From positions 1-64,000 of the forward strand of contig WNYE01000006.1 of assembly GCA_021396245.1 (NCBI GenBank): DNA of 64,000 nucleotides, in the 5' to 3' direction. The notes below the pieces were generated by a model. That model worked only from the letters and a program-made list of their open reading frames with translations. It did not search any database and was not told the DNA's origin. The position numbers and the translations under genes are program-made. The DNA is from Sporothrix humicola (Eukaryota; Ascomycota; Sordariomycetes; Ophiostomatales; Ophiostomataceae). Of the stretch, positions 44,762-55,736 are shown one piece after another (within the stretch, counting starts at the first letter, position 1; each line of letters begins with the position of its first letter).

Positions 44762-46927
44762 ATGCTGTCTGCACTAGGCAAGCGAGTGCTCTCCTCTACA
44801 CAAACACTGCTGCCACACCGCAGCTTGAGTTTGCGACTCCAGTATTCTTTGACGCAACAACCAACCCGGATCACGACATTTGCGTCTGCATATCCAGCAA
44901 CTTTAGTACACTCGGTGCGCCTACGGAGCCAGTTTTCAAGAATGGAAGAATTTGCCAACGCTCAGGCACAGGCTGCCTCTCCAAAGCCAACAGCTGCAAA
45001 GCGGCCTCACCCAGGAAGCAGCCCTGTTCAGGCAAATCGGGAGCTTCCTGCACAAAATGGCAGAAACGGCGACAATTCGAATGGAGGAAACTTTGGTGGT
45101 GCCAACAAGAACAAGAAACAGCAACAACGGCCGCCAAAGAAGAAGCTCAAGGGCGGCAAGCGGCTCAAGGCCGTAACGGACGGATCGGCCGAAGAAGTTT
45201 TACTGGCGGACGTGCACGATCTGCAAAAGGCGCTCAAGGCCCGGCAAGACCGCGCCAAGGCCGAGCATGAGCCAGTTCTCTTCCACGGGTCGCACGGCGA
45301 ACGGGTCACAGCTACAGAAGCAGAGACAGCCGACGAAACCAAGATTGCAGAGGAGGACGGCGGCGAAGACCCAGAAGAAGATCTGCCTGAGCAGGGAACC
45401 GAGATTGAGCTCGATATTGTGGGCCTGTCGTCTACGGGCGAGGGTCTGGGAGTGCAGCGCAAGATCCACGAGCTCAGCGACGGGCCCAAGCTGCGGCGGC
45501 GGCGGCGGGTTTACGTTGTGTCGTTTTCGGTGCCGGGTGACATTGTGCGTGCCAAAGTATATCGCCATTTGCCACAGCCCAAGGCGGGACCGGGCGAGAA
45601 CGAGCTGCCTCCCACATACTCGGTTGCCGACTTTTTGGAGGTGATCCGCCCGTCGCTCGAGCTGCGTGATCCCAAGGGCGACAGCAACCGTGTCAAGTGC
45701 CAGTATTTCGGCCGCTGCTCGGGCTGCCAGTACCAGATGCTGGACTATGGCGAGCAACTGCGCATCAAGCGGCGTGTGGTCGAACGTGCCTACCGCCACT
45801 TCTCGCAGCTACCGCCAGAGCGTGTGCCGGCTATTCTAGACACGATGCCGAGTCCGCTACAGTACGGCTACCGCACAAAATTGACGCCGCACTTTGACGG
45901 TCCGCCCGGATTCCGGCGCAAGAACAAGGCCGGCCACAGGTTGACGGCGGTTCCCGAGATTGGATTCATGTCCAAGGTGGGCGCTAGCGGCGGACGCACC
46001 ACGATGGACATTGAGACGTGTCCCATTGGCACACCGGCCGTCGTCAAGGGCATGGCAAGAGAACGGGCGCGTGTAGCCCGCGATTTTGCAAACTACTCCA
46101 AGGGCGCCACCATTCTGTTGAGAGAAAGCACCGTGCGGTGTCCCAAAGGTAGTGATGAGGAAAAGAAAGCCGAAGAGGTGGCCACGGACGCAGACACAGT
46201 TACTGTCGAGACAGAAAAGTACACAGATCTCAAGACGTGTATCACCGACAACAACGCGACGTCCACCGAGTACATTGACGACTACATCTTTACCAACCCA
46301 GCCGGCAGCTTCTTCCAGAACAACAACTCGATCCTGCCGCCCTTGACAGCCTACGTGCGCGAGAATGTCGCCCGGCCCAAGGAAACGCACAAGGGCAAGG
46401 AGCTGCGGTATCTGATTGATGCCTACTCAGGCTCTGGTCTCTTTACGATCACGCTGGCATCGACGCTTCCTGGCGGCTCGATCGGCATCGATATTGCCGA
46501 GCAGTCCATCTCGTACGCGCGCACAAACGCCCAGCTCAACCACCTGTCGCCCGATCGCTGCAAGTTCTTGGCGGCCGACGCGGCGCAGCTGTTCCAGAGC
46601 GTCATCGAGTACGACCCGGACGAGACGGTCGTTGTGCTGGACCCTCCTCGCAAGGGCTGTGATGGACCGTTCCTGCGGCAGCTGCTGGCCTTTGCGCCGG
46701 CGCGCATTCTGTATGTGAGCTGCAATGTGCACACCCAGGCGCGGGATGTTGGTATGCTGGTGCAGGGCCATGTCGACTTTGGCGATGGTGCCAGCACGAC
46801 CATTGAGACCAAGGACGGCAAGCCGCCGGCACGCTACGAGATTGAGAGTTTGCGCGGCTTTGATTTCTTCCCTCAGACGGCACACGTCGAGGGCATTGCC
46901 GTGCTCAACCGCATTGACTTGGTTTAG
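44762..46927 (+). CDS. TRM2: tRNA (uracil-54-C5) methyltransferase Trm2
   Basis: Intronless, 721 residues. It makes ribothymidine (m5U54) in the T loop of tRNAs from S-adenosylmethionine. After a basic, low-complexity N terminus comes a TRAM-like region (LDIVGLSSTGEGLGVQ). The Fe-S-type cysteine pattern CQYFGRCSGCQYQMLDYGEQ matches the RumA/TrmA-like family. The SAM motif is DAYSGSGLFTITLAS, and the catalytic segment VVLDPPRKGCDGPF is followed by YVSCNVHTQARD, with the nucleophile Cys at ~654. The first 60 residues are rich in Arg, Ser and Leu with no acids and could be a mitochondrial presequence. Met61 (44942, MEEFANAQ) is a plausible second start for a cytosolic/nuclear form. Confidence 0.94.
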   Translation: MLSALGKRVLSSTQTLLPHRSLSLRLQYSLTQQPTRITTFASAYPATLVHSVRLRSQFSRMEEFANAQAQAASPKPTAAKRPHPGSSPVQANRELPAQNGRNGDNSNGGNFGGANKNKKQQQRPPKKKLKGGKRLKAVTDGSAEEVLLADVHDLQKALKARQDRAKAEHEPVLFHGSHGERVTATEAETADETKIAEEDGGEDPEEDLPEQGTEIELDIVGLSSTGEGLGVQRKIHELSDGPKLRRRRRVYVVSFSVPGDIVRAKVYRHLPQPKAGPGENELPPTYSVADFLEVIRPSLELRDPKGDSNRVKCQYFGRCSGCQYQMLDYGEQLRIKRRVVERAYRHFSQLPPERVPAILDTMPSPLQYGYRTKLTPHFDGPPGFRRKNKAGHRLTAVPEIGFMSKVGASGGRTTMDIETCPIGTPAVVKGMARERARVARDFANYSKGATILLRESTVRCPKGSDEEKKAEEVATDADTVTVETEKYTDLKTCITDNNATSTEYIDDYIFTNPAGSFFQNNNSILPPLTAYVRENVARPKETHKGKELRYLIDAYSGSGLFTITLASTLPGGSIGIDIAEQSISYARTNAQLNHLSPDRCKFLAADAAQLFQSVIEYDPDETVVVLDPPRKGCDGPFLRQLLAFAPARILYVSCNVHTQARDVGMLVQGHVDFGDGASTTIETKDGKPPARYEIESLRGFDFFPQTAHVEGIAVLNRIDLV

Positions 46928-47222
46928 GGCTTAAGGGATGATATTTTCTCACATGATACATATAACATACATAGACATGGCGTACAGGCTATACCAAGGA
47001 TAGACTATCAAAATTGTGTTTGATTTATGGCAAATTCTGTTACAATAGTATGTCTTGATGTTACTATTTTCTGTGCAACATGATACGAAATGCATGACCC
47101 ATGTCCCATGTACTCGTACTCGTAGTTTGTTCATGCAAATTCCCAAATGACGTCACTGTAGTAAAGACAAACAAAATAAGAAAAGGAACTCCCCGCCTTA
47201 CACTCCAATGCTATCATCTAGT

Positions 47223-49452
47223 CTACTCTTTCAACAACTCCTTGAGTGCGAGCACTGTTATTTCGACCACCTGGGCTCGCCGGCTGGCCTTGGCACACTC
47301 TGTGAGGATGGAAATGCCGTTGGCAGCCTTGATTGCCGCCTTGGCCTTCTTGCCCGTCTCCTCGTCGCAGACCATCATGCTGTAAATGGCGACGGCGCCG
47401 CGATGGCGCAGATCCTCGCTCTCCGAGGCCTTGCATAGGCCCAGAACAATGTCTACGCCGCGGTCCCGTGCCAACACACCCTCGACGACGCCTTCGTAGG
47501 CCAGAAGCGACGCCAGCGCGCCGCCGGCTGCATTGCGCGTGCCCTCGTCCTCAGCATCAGCCAGGGCGACGAGAATGTTCAGGCGATTCCGGGCGGCAGG
47601 GCTGCCGTCTGCGTACATGAGGACACCTTCGGGCGCTTGCACCAAATTGCACACAAGCTCAACAGCGGCACGCGTGATGCGTTCGATGTTGGACAGGATC
47701 TGCTCTTCGACGTCCGGCCAGGCCGTCCTCAAAATGCCGCCACGGGTGTCGTCGTCGGTCGATGCCAAGTTGGTCAAGGCCATGAGCGACTCGAAAGCGG
47801 GCAGTAGGTCGTACGAGTCGTCGTCCTTTTTTAGGAGGGATGCCAACGGGCGGATGGCGGCGTGGATGGGCACAGGCCGTGTGCCGCCAAAGACATGTGT
47901 CGGGTTCGTGGAAATCAAAATGCGCGCCAGCGCCTGGGCAGCCGTCCGCCGCGCCAAGGCTGTGTCAGCACTGCTACTGGCACCGTCGACGGCACCCAGG
48001 GCGGTCCAAGCATCGATCAGCAGACGTACAGCGCCCTGTTGTGCCAGCTGGCCACGCAAGCTCTGTGTCATGGACAGTGCGTGGATGATGCCGATAATCA
48101 GCGACAAAGAGGCGGCCGAACCGTTCTTGCTGTGTGAGACGAGAATCGGTGTCACACCTGCGCTAAACACCTTCTTGCACCGCTCCGATACATGCTCGTC
48201 GTCGTTAAGCGGGTCCGGCTTGATCGATGTCTTGCCCGCCGCGTTGGCATATGCCTTGAGCTGGCCGAGCCTCTTTTGTTCCTCAGATTGAGGCGGCTGG
48301 TACCTTGTGAGATTCGAAAAGATGCTGAGCGCGCCGTATGTCAGTGGTGACCGAGGTGGCGCGGTCTTGAGCGTGTTGACAAGGTTTGTGAGGAAGGTTT
48401 CGTCGTTTGCCAGTGTCTCCTTGACTTTGGGCTGCAAAGATGCATACGCCAGACCCTCGACAGCATTCGAGCTGCCCTGCTCTGGATTACTTGCCAGCAG
48501 ACCAGTGAACATCTTGCTCAAATCCTCGATGCTCGTCGTTGCTGTCTCGACCCGGTCCTTGTCGGTTAAATCCTCGACTTTCGTGGCCTGTTGTGGTGGC
48601 AGTGTTGCCTTTTACTGAGTTAGTTAGATTTGTAAGGGTAGAGCAAGTCTCTGAAAATCAGAAGAAAAAGGGGTGGTCTACCTTTAGCTTTGCCAGGATC
48701 ACTGCCGCCAGATTCTGCACCTGGCGCGAGTGCCGGCGCATCGAAATAGACCCTTCGCCGAGGTTGCCGTCCGGGTTGGCCGCGAACATGTCCTTAACCA
48801 CGTCGTCGGGGTCCTGGTCGACAATCTCCTCGAGCCACTCGACGCAGTACTTTTGCACGGCCTCGCGGCAGGCTGCGTTCATGCACGCCACGTTGAGCAT
48901 GTCCAGGCACGCCGTCTCGACCTTGCGGCTCTTCCACTTGCGGCGCATCAGCGGGCCCAGGCTGGCCAGAAAGCCTTCGCCCAGAAACATTTCGGCCGTC
49001 AGCTCGGGCACAATGGGGAAGACGGCTGCAGCGACGCAAAAGGCCACAATGTAGTCGTCGTAGGTGCCGCGCTTGACCCTATCATAAAAGAACTCGGACA
49101 GCTTCTGGGCGCCGTCGTCGCCGGCGGCTTTGAGGTACGACGAGGTCGTCAGGGTTGCATGGCCCCTAACAATATCGGGCTGTCGCATATCGAGGTAACT
49201 CAGCAGCGTGTCGGCGCAGTCCGAGTCGATGAGCTTGCAGATGGACGCCTCGCCCTTCTTGGTGGCCTCGAGGTCGTCGTTGAGCACCTTGGTGAGCCGG
49301 TCGAGGTCGCGGACGGTCTCGTCGTCTTCCTTTCCGCCTTCCATCAGTCCTGCAAAAAGAAGCAGCGTCTGGTCCTCGCGCGACAGCGCCGACTGCTGGT
49401 CCGGCGACGCGGCATTGGCCGTGGCCACATCTGTGCTTGGGACGGCAGCCAT
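47223..49452 (-). CDS. CRO1: UNC-45/CRO1/She4 myosin chaperone
   Basis: Two exons, 49452-48682 and 48608-47223. The 73-bp intron has a GTAGAC donor and TAAAAG acceptor; the nearer CTCAG would put the next exon into a stop. The product is 718 residues. UCS-domain proteins fold and stabilise myosin heads. The sequence is built of ARM-like helical repeats throughout (LMALTNLASTDD, AAVELVCNLVQAPEG and RNAAGGALASLLAYEG), with the UCS part in the C-terminal two thirds. The N-terminal TPR domain of animal UNC-45 is missing, as in fungal members. The symbol follows the Podospora CRO1 family member, required for the switch from syncytial to cellular state. The gene converges on TRM2, with stops 295 bp apart, and diverges from TFB4. 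Confidence 0.9.
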
Positions 49453-50335
49453 GCTGGCTGGAGAGAAAAGAGGAGTTGAAGCTGGAGCTTATCTATGAAG
49501 AGGTGTAAATGCGATTGTCTCAGCCGATTTGCAAGACCTGGATGGGCAGTTCAGTGCTGAAATATAAACTGCTCAAGAAACAACCCAATGCTCATCGTTA
49601 GAGCCAATGCAATAATATGCGATTGGAAATGAGATAAAAGAACAGAAATGAGGCAAAATGAGAAGAAAACAGGAAAAGAAAGAAGAGAAATGAGGAGAGA
49701 AAGACCTCAGAGGCAACTCTGCCAGATCGCCAATGACGCTGCTTGAGTGGGCCAAGGACTAGATAGAGCTTTGTTTAGCGCCCCTCCAATATCCCGTCCG
49801 CCGACGATTAGTAGGCCCGCATCGCGTTGGGACTGGCGTGCGGCGTGGTGATGTTCTGCAGAATGTCGTAGTGGTGGCGTCCGTCTTATCTCGAACAAAG
49901 ACTTGCAGAAGGAAAGGCGAATCAGGGCGAGGGGTAAAGCTGCTGAGCTACTGCTGCTGGCAGGCGTGAATTTGGCAGGCGTGAAGGTGCGTCAAGGTAC
50001 CTGGGTGGGGCGATCACGTGTGCACGCGGCGCTGGCACGTTGAGAGGTGCTACTTCTGAACCCGGGTGAATTCACAGTGGCCAATTCTTTGTCATTTTCA
50101 ACTTCCAAACACTCTACTATCAGCCTCGCCACTCTCGACATTTACGCCCGTGGACAGTGATTATTCGATTGACAACGCATCCGGCCCTTTTTCAACAAGA
50201 TTACAGCCTTCCATAAACATCTTGACGATCGCCAGGGGACACGCCATCAACATCTCGTGTGTCCCCAAGAGTGTCCGATCTGAGAGCTCGAACAGAAAGA
50301 CACACGACGGGCCGTGACCCGAGTTCACATACGCC
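49453..50335. promoter_or_regulatory. divergent promoter region, CRO1 / TFB4
   Basis: 883 bp separate the two start codons. The region contains ATCACGTG at 50013-50020 (an RTCACRTG-type bHLH site) about 320 bp upstream of the TFB4 ATG. The CRO1 side is purine-rich on the plus strand. No gene is seen. Confidence 0.5.
50015..50020. promoter_or_regulatory. CACGTG E-box
   Basis: Full match to RTCACRTG in the CRO1/TFB4 divergent region. Use is inferred. Confidence 0.35.
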
Positions 50336-51688
50336 ATGGACGCCGTCGACGCGTCGGCCCACTACGAGGTCTCTGCATCGGCCGAGACGCCGGCGCTGCT
50401 GACCATTATTCTCGACACGAACCCGCGTGCCTGGGCTGCTCTCGCAAACACGCTGCCTCTGAGCAAGGCCATTGCCAACATTCTCGTCTTTGCCAACTCG
50501 CATCTGGCGCTGGGCAGCACAAACCAGGTGGCCGTCATTGCCTCGCATAGCAACCGGGCAGTGTGGCTATACCCGTCGGCCAAGGAGGTGGCGGCAACAG
50601 CGGCGGCGGCGGCAGCAACGACAAAAGCACGAAGAGCGGCGGCTGCAGCGGCGGCCAACGGAAACGGCAGCGAGGATGTGCACATGGCTGACTCGGACAG
50701 CAACGGAAACACACACGCCAACGGCAATGGTAATGGTAACGGCAAATCGCAGTCCGTGCCCTCGTCAGCCAACAAGTTTCCCCAGTTCCGCGAAATCGAG
50801 ACGACGCTCCTCAAATCCGTTTCCGATCTTGTCACGAGCACGACCGAAAGCGACCTCGAAGAGACCACAACGCTACTGTCAGGTGCCCTGACACTGGCTC
50901 TCGCACACATCAACAAGACGGCCATCCTCATCCCGGCGGCAGCGGCCGCAGCAGACGGCAAAGGAGCCGCTTCAGGTCAGCCAGGAAGCGGAAACACAGG
51001 CAAGGGAGCTGGCGGCGCAGGAGCAGCAGGAGGCGATGGCACAAAGAAGGGCGACGGCAGCTCATCAGATGAGGTTGGCCTGCACGCCCGTATCCTTGTC
51101 ATATCTGTGTCAGACTCTTCTCCTGCTCAATACATTCCGACTATGAACGCTGTCTTTGCCGCTGCTCACGCAGGCGTCGCCATTGACGTCCTGGCCCTCC
51201 GCGGCGCGGCCACGTTCTTGCAGCAGGCCGCATACATTACACGCGGCACCTTCTTGGCCCCGCCACCGCCCGGCGAAGAAGGCAGCGAAGGCTACAACCC
51301 GCACACGCAGGGTCTGCTGGCCTACCTGATGCTAGGATTCAGTGCGGCCTCGGCACGCGACGTAGCCAATGCTCTCGTGCCGCCAAGTGCTGACGCGGTT
51401 GATTTCCGTGCCGCGTGTTTCTGCCACCGCCGCGTCGTCGACACCGGCTTTGTCTGCAGCATCTGTCTAAGCATATTTTGCGAGGTGCCGGAAGCACCGC
51501 CTGGTGATGGATCGACTGGTGGCCCTCCGACAAGCGAGTGTTTGACGTGCGGATCGCGGCTGCGTCTGGGAACCTACGGTGCGAAACCAGCCGTCGTACC
51601 GCGACCAAAGAAGAAGAAGAAGAAGCGGTTGGGCGGCGTGGCCGGCCGTGAAGAGACCGGCAGCACAGTCGGAACGCCAATGGCTTGA
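50336..51688 (+). CDS. TFB4: TFIIH core subunit Tfb4 (p34)
   Basis: Intronless, 450 residues. Tfb4 is a structural subunit of the TFIIH core used in RNA polymerase II initiation and nucleotide-excision repair, and it pairs with Ssl1/p44. The N-terminal half is a von Willebrand A-like fold (LLTIILDTNPRAW, ILVFANSHLALGSTNQVAV). The C-terminal C4 zinc-binding module reads CHRRVVDTGFVCSICLSIFC and then CLTCGSRL. The tail carries a Lys7 nuclear-localisation-like run. Two low-complexity inserts are odd: an Ala/Thr-rich then Asn/Gly-rich stretch at ~85-145 and a Gly-rich stretch at ~210-240. They make the protein longer than the human p34 (about 308). Confidence 0.93.
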   Translation: MDAVDASAHYEVSASAETPALLTIILDTNPRAWAALANTLPLSKAIANILVFANSHLALGSTNQVAVIASHSNRAVWLYPSAKEVAATAAAAAATTKARRAAAAAAANGNGSEDVHMADSDSNGNTHANGNGNGNGKSQSVPSSANKFPQFREIETTLLKSVSDLVTSTTESDLEETTTLLSGALTLALAHINKTAILIPAAAAAADGKGAASGQPGSGNTGKGAGGAGAAGGDGTKKGDGSSSDEVGLHARILVISVSDSSPAQYIPTMNAVFAAAHAGVAIDVLALRGAATFLQQAAYITRGTFLAPPPPGEEGSEGYNPHTQGLLAYLMLGFSAASARDVANALVPPSADAVDFRAACFCHRRVVDTGFVCSICLSIFCEVPEAPPGDGSTGGPPTSECLTCGSRLRLGTYGAKPAVVPRPKKKKKKRLGGVAGREETGSTVGTPMA

Positions 51689-52449
51689 TGGCTGCGTGTT
51701 GAGTCAATGTACCATAGTGTTCTCTTATTTGTTTTATTGTCTGCTTGGGATAGGATGGTTTTACCAGCATACTGTCTGGAGTTTGGGTTTCTTTACATAA
51801 AATTTAAAGCATCTGGTTTGGAAAATGAACAACACTATCGAGCTCTTTTTTTAATTTTTTTTTTTATTTGTCCTTTTTTGTGAATTTATTCTAATTTTTA
51901 GTTATATTTTTATTTAAAAAAGATTGAAACAAGAGATTGACAAAAAAAATCGCTTTAAATAAAGGCAACGAAAGAACTTATCCATACCCTATGTTTGTGA
52001 TCGTGTTATTGATGGGTTTCGCCATGTTGGACGTTTCGATACCAAGAAAAAATGGACGGGTGGTCTGTGGCGCCAGGTTGGGGAAGCAGACCGTGCAACT
52101 AGTGCATACGCCCATTGAATAGCTACGACTTGGATATATAGACATATACGATGTATAAATCATTGTTTGATTTTATTTCAACGAGAAGGCAACGCTACTT
52201 GAGGATATCTTAGGATCTAGGTTACGAAAGGACAGAGAAAGAACATGTAGGACAGAGAAAATAGAATGGGTAACAACAAGGACCCAAATGTGTCAAAAGC
52301 ACCCTGCTTGTGCCGGCTTGTACCAAATCAAATAACCACATGTCCCCATACGGACATGCCAGGGCCTATTAAGCCAAACAAATACACCCAAAGGACTGAA
52401 AAGCATCACATAGAACGCCCCAAAATCTGAAAACAAAATGACAGAGCAC
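51689..52449. other. convergent 3' region, TFB4 / taspase-like gene
   Basis: 761 bp, AT-rich, with long T and A runs at 51840-51960. No gene is seen. Confidence 0.6.
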
Positions 52450-54576
52450 TCAGTTGCGCTTGATCTTACGACCGCCCCTAGCGACGTTTTCACGCGGCCC
52501 CAACCGAGATATCACCACTAGGGGATCCTCTTCGTTTGACGACAGAGATGCCAGGGCAAACGAATCTGTGTTGTGAGCGAAATAGAAGTAGACGCCCTTG
52601 TTGGTCTTTTTCGCCGCCATGACACCAATGGCACCGCCCGAGATCTGGTTGCGGACACCCGGGTGGTTCATAAAGTCGTCAGTGACAAACGACTTCATGA
52701 TGGCGTCGTCGTCGTACTCCGTGTCAAACGATCCGCCGTCGGCCCGGCGGTTACCGTAGTAGAGACGTTGAGCGCAGGTGTGAGATGCCATTGTGGTGGC
52801 CATGTGCTCGCCCGTTCCGCTCGTGACTGCAGCCACAGAAGTACCGCGGCTGTCTTTCGGGTCGGCGGGAATGACGGCCGTGCCAATACCAACGAGGGCA
52901 GCAGGGCCAATCCGGCCAGAGTGCTTCATGCCAATTCCACCTGACGAGGATCCAGCTGCAATGTTGCCACGGAGGTCAATCGCAATAGCACCAATAGTGT
53001 CTGTGATTCTGTCCGTGTCGTTGTCGTGGAGCCCAGTCTCAGTAAAACGAGATTGGTTGCCAGCTGCATACTCGTCTGCGGCGGTCCCTTCAGCAAAATG
53101 GTCAAGAGGTTGCGACAGCGCGGCAGACACTGGGGTCAGCTTGTGAAGGGGCTCGTCCGCATAGCTGCCATCACCGCCGCTGCTGCTTCTTCTTCTGCGG
53201 GATGTAGCCTCATCGTTGCTGAACAGGTCATAATCGCCCAGACGGAGCCGCTTGTTGGTGGCTGTTGGATTCCGAGCAGGCCAAGCCTCAGCGTGCACGG
53301 ATGCAGTCGTTGATGAGCCTGATGCTGTGACAGTTGTGGCTCCCACTGACACTTGAGAGTAGACGCCAGAGGCGGGTGCACGCCTAGTTGACCGAGTCGT
53401 GGATGGTACAAGAACAGTCCCCTGCTCAGTGGCTTTCCGTGAGTCTTGTTCCGCAGTATTACCATTTTCAGAGACTGGAGGCCCACCGGGAACGGACTGT
53501 GGATCAACCTGGGCTTTCGGAGCTGCCATGGCAGCCTGGTTGCGTCGCATAGCTGCCTCTTCGGCATTGATCAGATCCTGGCGCCAGCGGTAGAAACGGT
53601 CCTGGGCACCTTTGGAAATGAGTTGCTGGTGAGGTACAAGACGCATGCCGTGTTCTTGTGCAAATCGAGCAGCGCCATGGCCGACGAGAATATTTGGCGG
53701 GATGCGTCTCAGAGACAGAGGGATGTTGCTTCGTTCGTAGATGAGTCGGGCTAGAGAGATTGGATTTTTGACCACTAAATGACGAAGGTATCTGGTTAGA
53801 AAAGACAATGAGATACGGCATAAATAGATCATATGGAGAGAACATACTCTGGGCAGATCCACAAGCACCGCTGCGGCCAAGATGGTCGACGATGGTTGCA
53901 TCGCCCTCCACAATGCCGTCAATGGAGAGGTTGCTTCCGTACCCGGCGTTGGTGATCTCTTTGTCTTCGAGACACTTGATGGCCGCCTCGACAGCATCCA
54001 CGGCAGTGCCTCCAGCCTTGAGAAACTTCATCGCCAAGCGAGCGGCACTGGGAATGGTTAGTATAAGCGAATCAGATTTGAAAGTGATGGAGTGTGCATA
54101 TGTGAGTCAAAGAGTACGCACTCGCTGCATGCCTCGAGATGCACATGCTCGTTGACGGTGCTGTGGAAGCCGGCGCCGGCATGGATGAAAATGGCAGCGA
54201 TCGGACCCTTCGTCTTAGAACGGAACAAGCGTTCAGTGAGTCCGTCTGTCGCTGAAGCAAAAGCTGCAGAGTCGGGGCTTGGTGACGTGCTTGGTGGCAT
54301 CGGCCCGTCTGTCGATGCCGGGGCAAATCGAGGATCAAGTCTTGGGTTTGCCGTCAAAAAAGCGACATTCTGATATGGGTTGTCGTTGGTCTCCGCGGCC
54401 ACGTCCGTGGCCAAGTCCGAGCTGCTTTCTGGGGAAGGGCTAAGGCTCGGATACGGGCTGGACGAAGTCGTCATATTGTCGATGTAAAGCTCAGCTGGGG
54501 GAGCGCTCTGGGTCTGTTGACGGTCGACAGGAGACGCTGATTCGCCATAGCCTGTCTCAATGTCTTGTGGATGCAT
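52450..54576 (-). CDS. taspase-1-like threonine aspartase (Ntn hydrolase, asparaginase-2 family)
   Basis: Three exons: 54576-54122, 54047-53848 and 53774-52450 (introns of 74 and 73 bp). The product is 659 residues. The family consists of proenzymes that cut themselves before a threonine. Here the site is ITDTIGAIAIDLRGNIAAGS with Thr ~478, followed by SSGGIGMKHSGRIGPAALVG and TSGTGEHM, closer to taspase 1 than to plain asparaginases. The alpha part has FIHAGAGFHS, LKAGGTAVDAVEAAI and NAGYGSNLSIDG. Between alpha part and catalytic threonine lies a long Ser/Thr/Ala-rich segment (~290-470), far larger than in animal taspase 1. The first ~125 residues are also low-complexity. Peptide substrates in fungi are unknown to me; cleavage after aspartate is inferred by family only. 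Confidence 0.88.
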
Positions 54577-55736
54577 CTAAACACAGCTGACTAGAGGGAT
54601 TTGGTGTCCCAGCAGGTGACGAAGCGCTGTGAAAGAGGTGCGAGATAGCTGTGACAAGGGAGTGACACCCTAAGGGTATCGCAGGATAGATGCCGAGCAA
54701 ACAACAGGTCCTCGAGGAGTAGCGTTGACTTAGGGATGAGACACCAGATATGAAATATAACAATAAGGCTTCTTGAGAAAAACAATAATTCTGGATCGAT
54801 ATTGAGGGGAGTGGCAAGGAGACGCCCCAATCTGGCGAGATCTAGGGACGGGCAAAAAACCAATGAAGACCAAAGTCTAGGGTGGTGGAAAGCAAAAATT
54901 CGTGAAGCAGAAATATCAGGCCAAAAAGGGGGGTATTTAAGGGGAAGATGTGAAGTCAGAACGTGATCGGAAGGTGTCGTTGGCAGGAGAATAGTAGTGA
55001 CGCGTGACTTCTCTCCAGCATCATGAGCTAAAGTCGGAAATGGTAAAAGTATATGGTTCATCAGCGCAAAAGAGAGTAAAAATGGACCGTGGAGGGAAGT
55101 GCAAACGGTCCTTGCTAGAATTTCCCTTTTAAGGAAGCTGTAACTGGCTCGGGTTGGCTGGGTTGGATTGTTTGAACCGGAGCTCTCGCCATCGCACCTT
55201 CCTCGAGGCTACTAAGAGGCTCAAAAAGGGAAGGAGCAGGTCTTGTGGTTTCCGCAGCTCAACCGCCCCATTTTGAATCTTGGTTTTCGATTATGTCCGT
55301 AAATATGATAAATAGCAGGCTTTGACCGCCCAACTTCCGAATTTTGATCTTTGCTCCTGCAACACTGAAGTTCCAACAAGCTGCAAGCTATGGTGGATGC
55401 AGTTGTCGCGAGATTATGTAAGTGGATCAAACAGCGCTGCCTGTAATCATTTAGGTGCACGTGACCGTATTAGCGCATTCCAACACGACATTGGCAGGCG
55501 TAAGCTGCCCAGTTTGAGCAGGAGGCACCAATACACAACGGGCAGGGGCGCCCCTCACCCCCGCCAACCACCTGCCACAGCCACACGGTCGACAAGGTCG
55601 CCGGTAGCCTCTCCTCTGCAACTTCCTGCATCGTCATCACCTCTCCCATTCTCCTCTTTTACCTTGACAACCCGCATATCGTCGCAAGAAGAGCTGCAGA
55701 CCCGCGGCCCTTCTGTTTGTCTCTCAACCCGCAACA
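54577..55736. promoter_or_regulatory. divergent promoter region, taspase-like / ARP3
   Basis: 1160 bp separate the start codons. CACGTG occurs at 55458-55463, ~280 bp upstream of the ARP3 ATG. The final ~180 bp form a C/T-rich leader. No gene is seen. Confidence 0.5.
55458..55463. promoter_or_regulatory. CACGTG E-box
   Basis: GCACGTGAC in the upstream region of ARP3. Core bHLH site; use is inferred. Confidence 0.3.
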
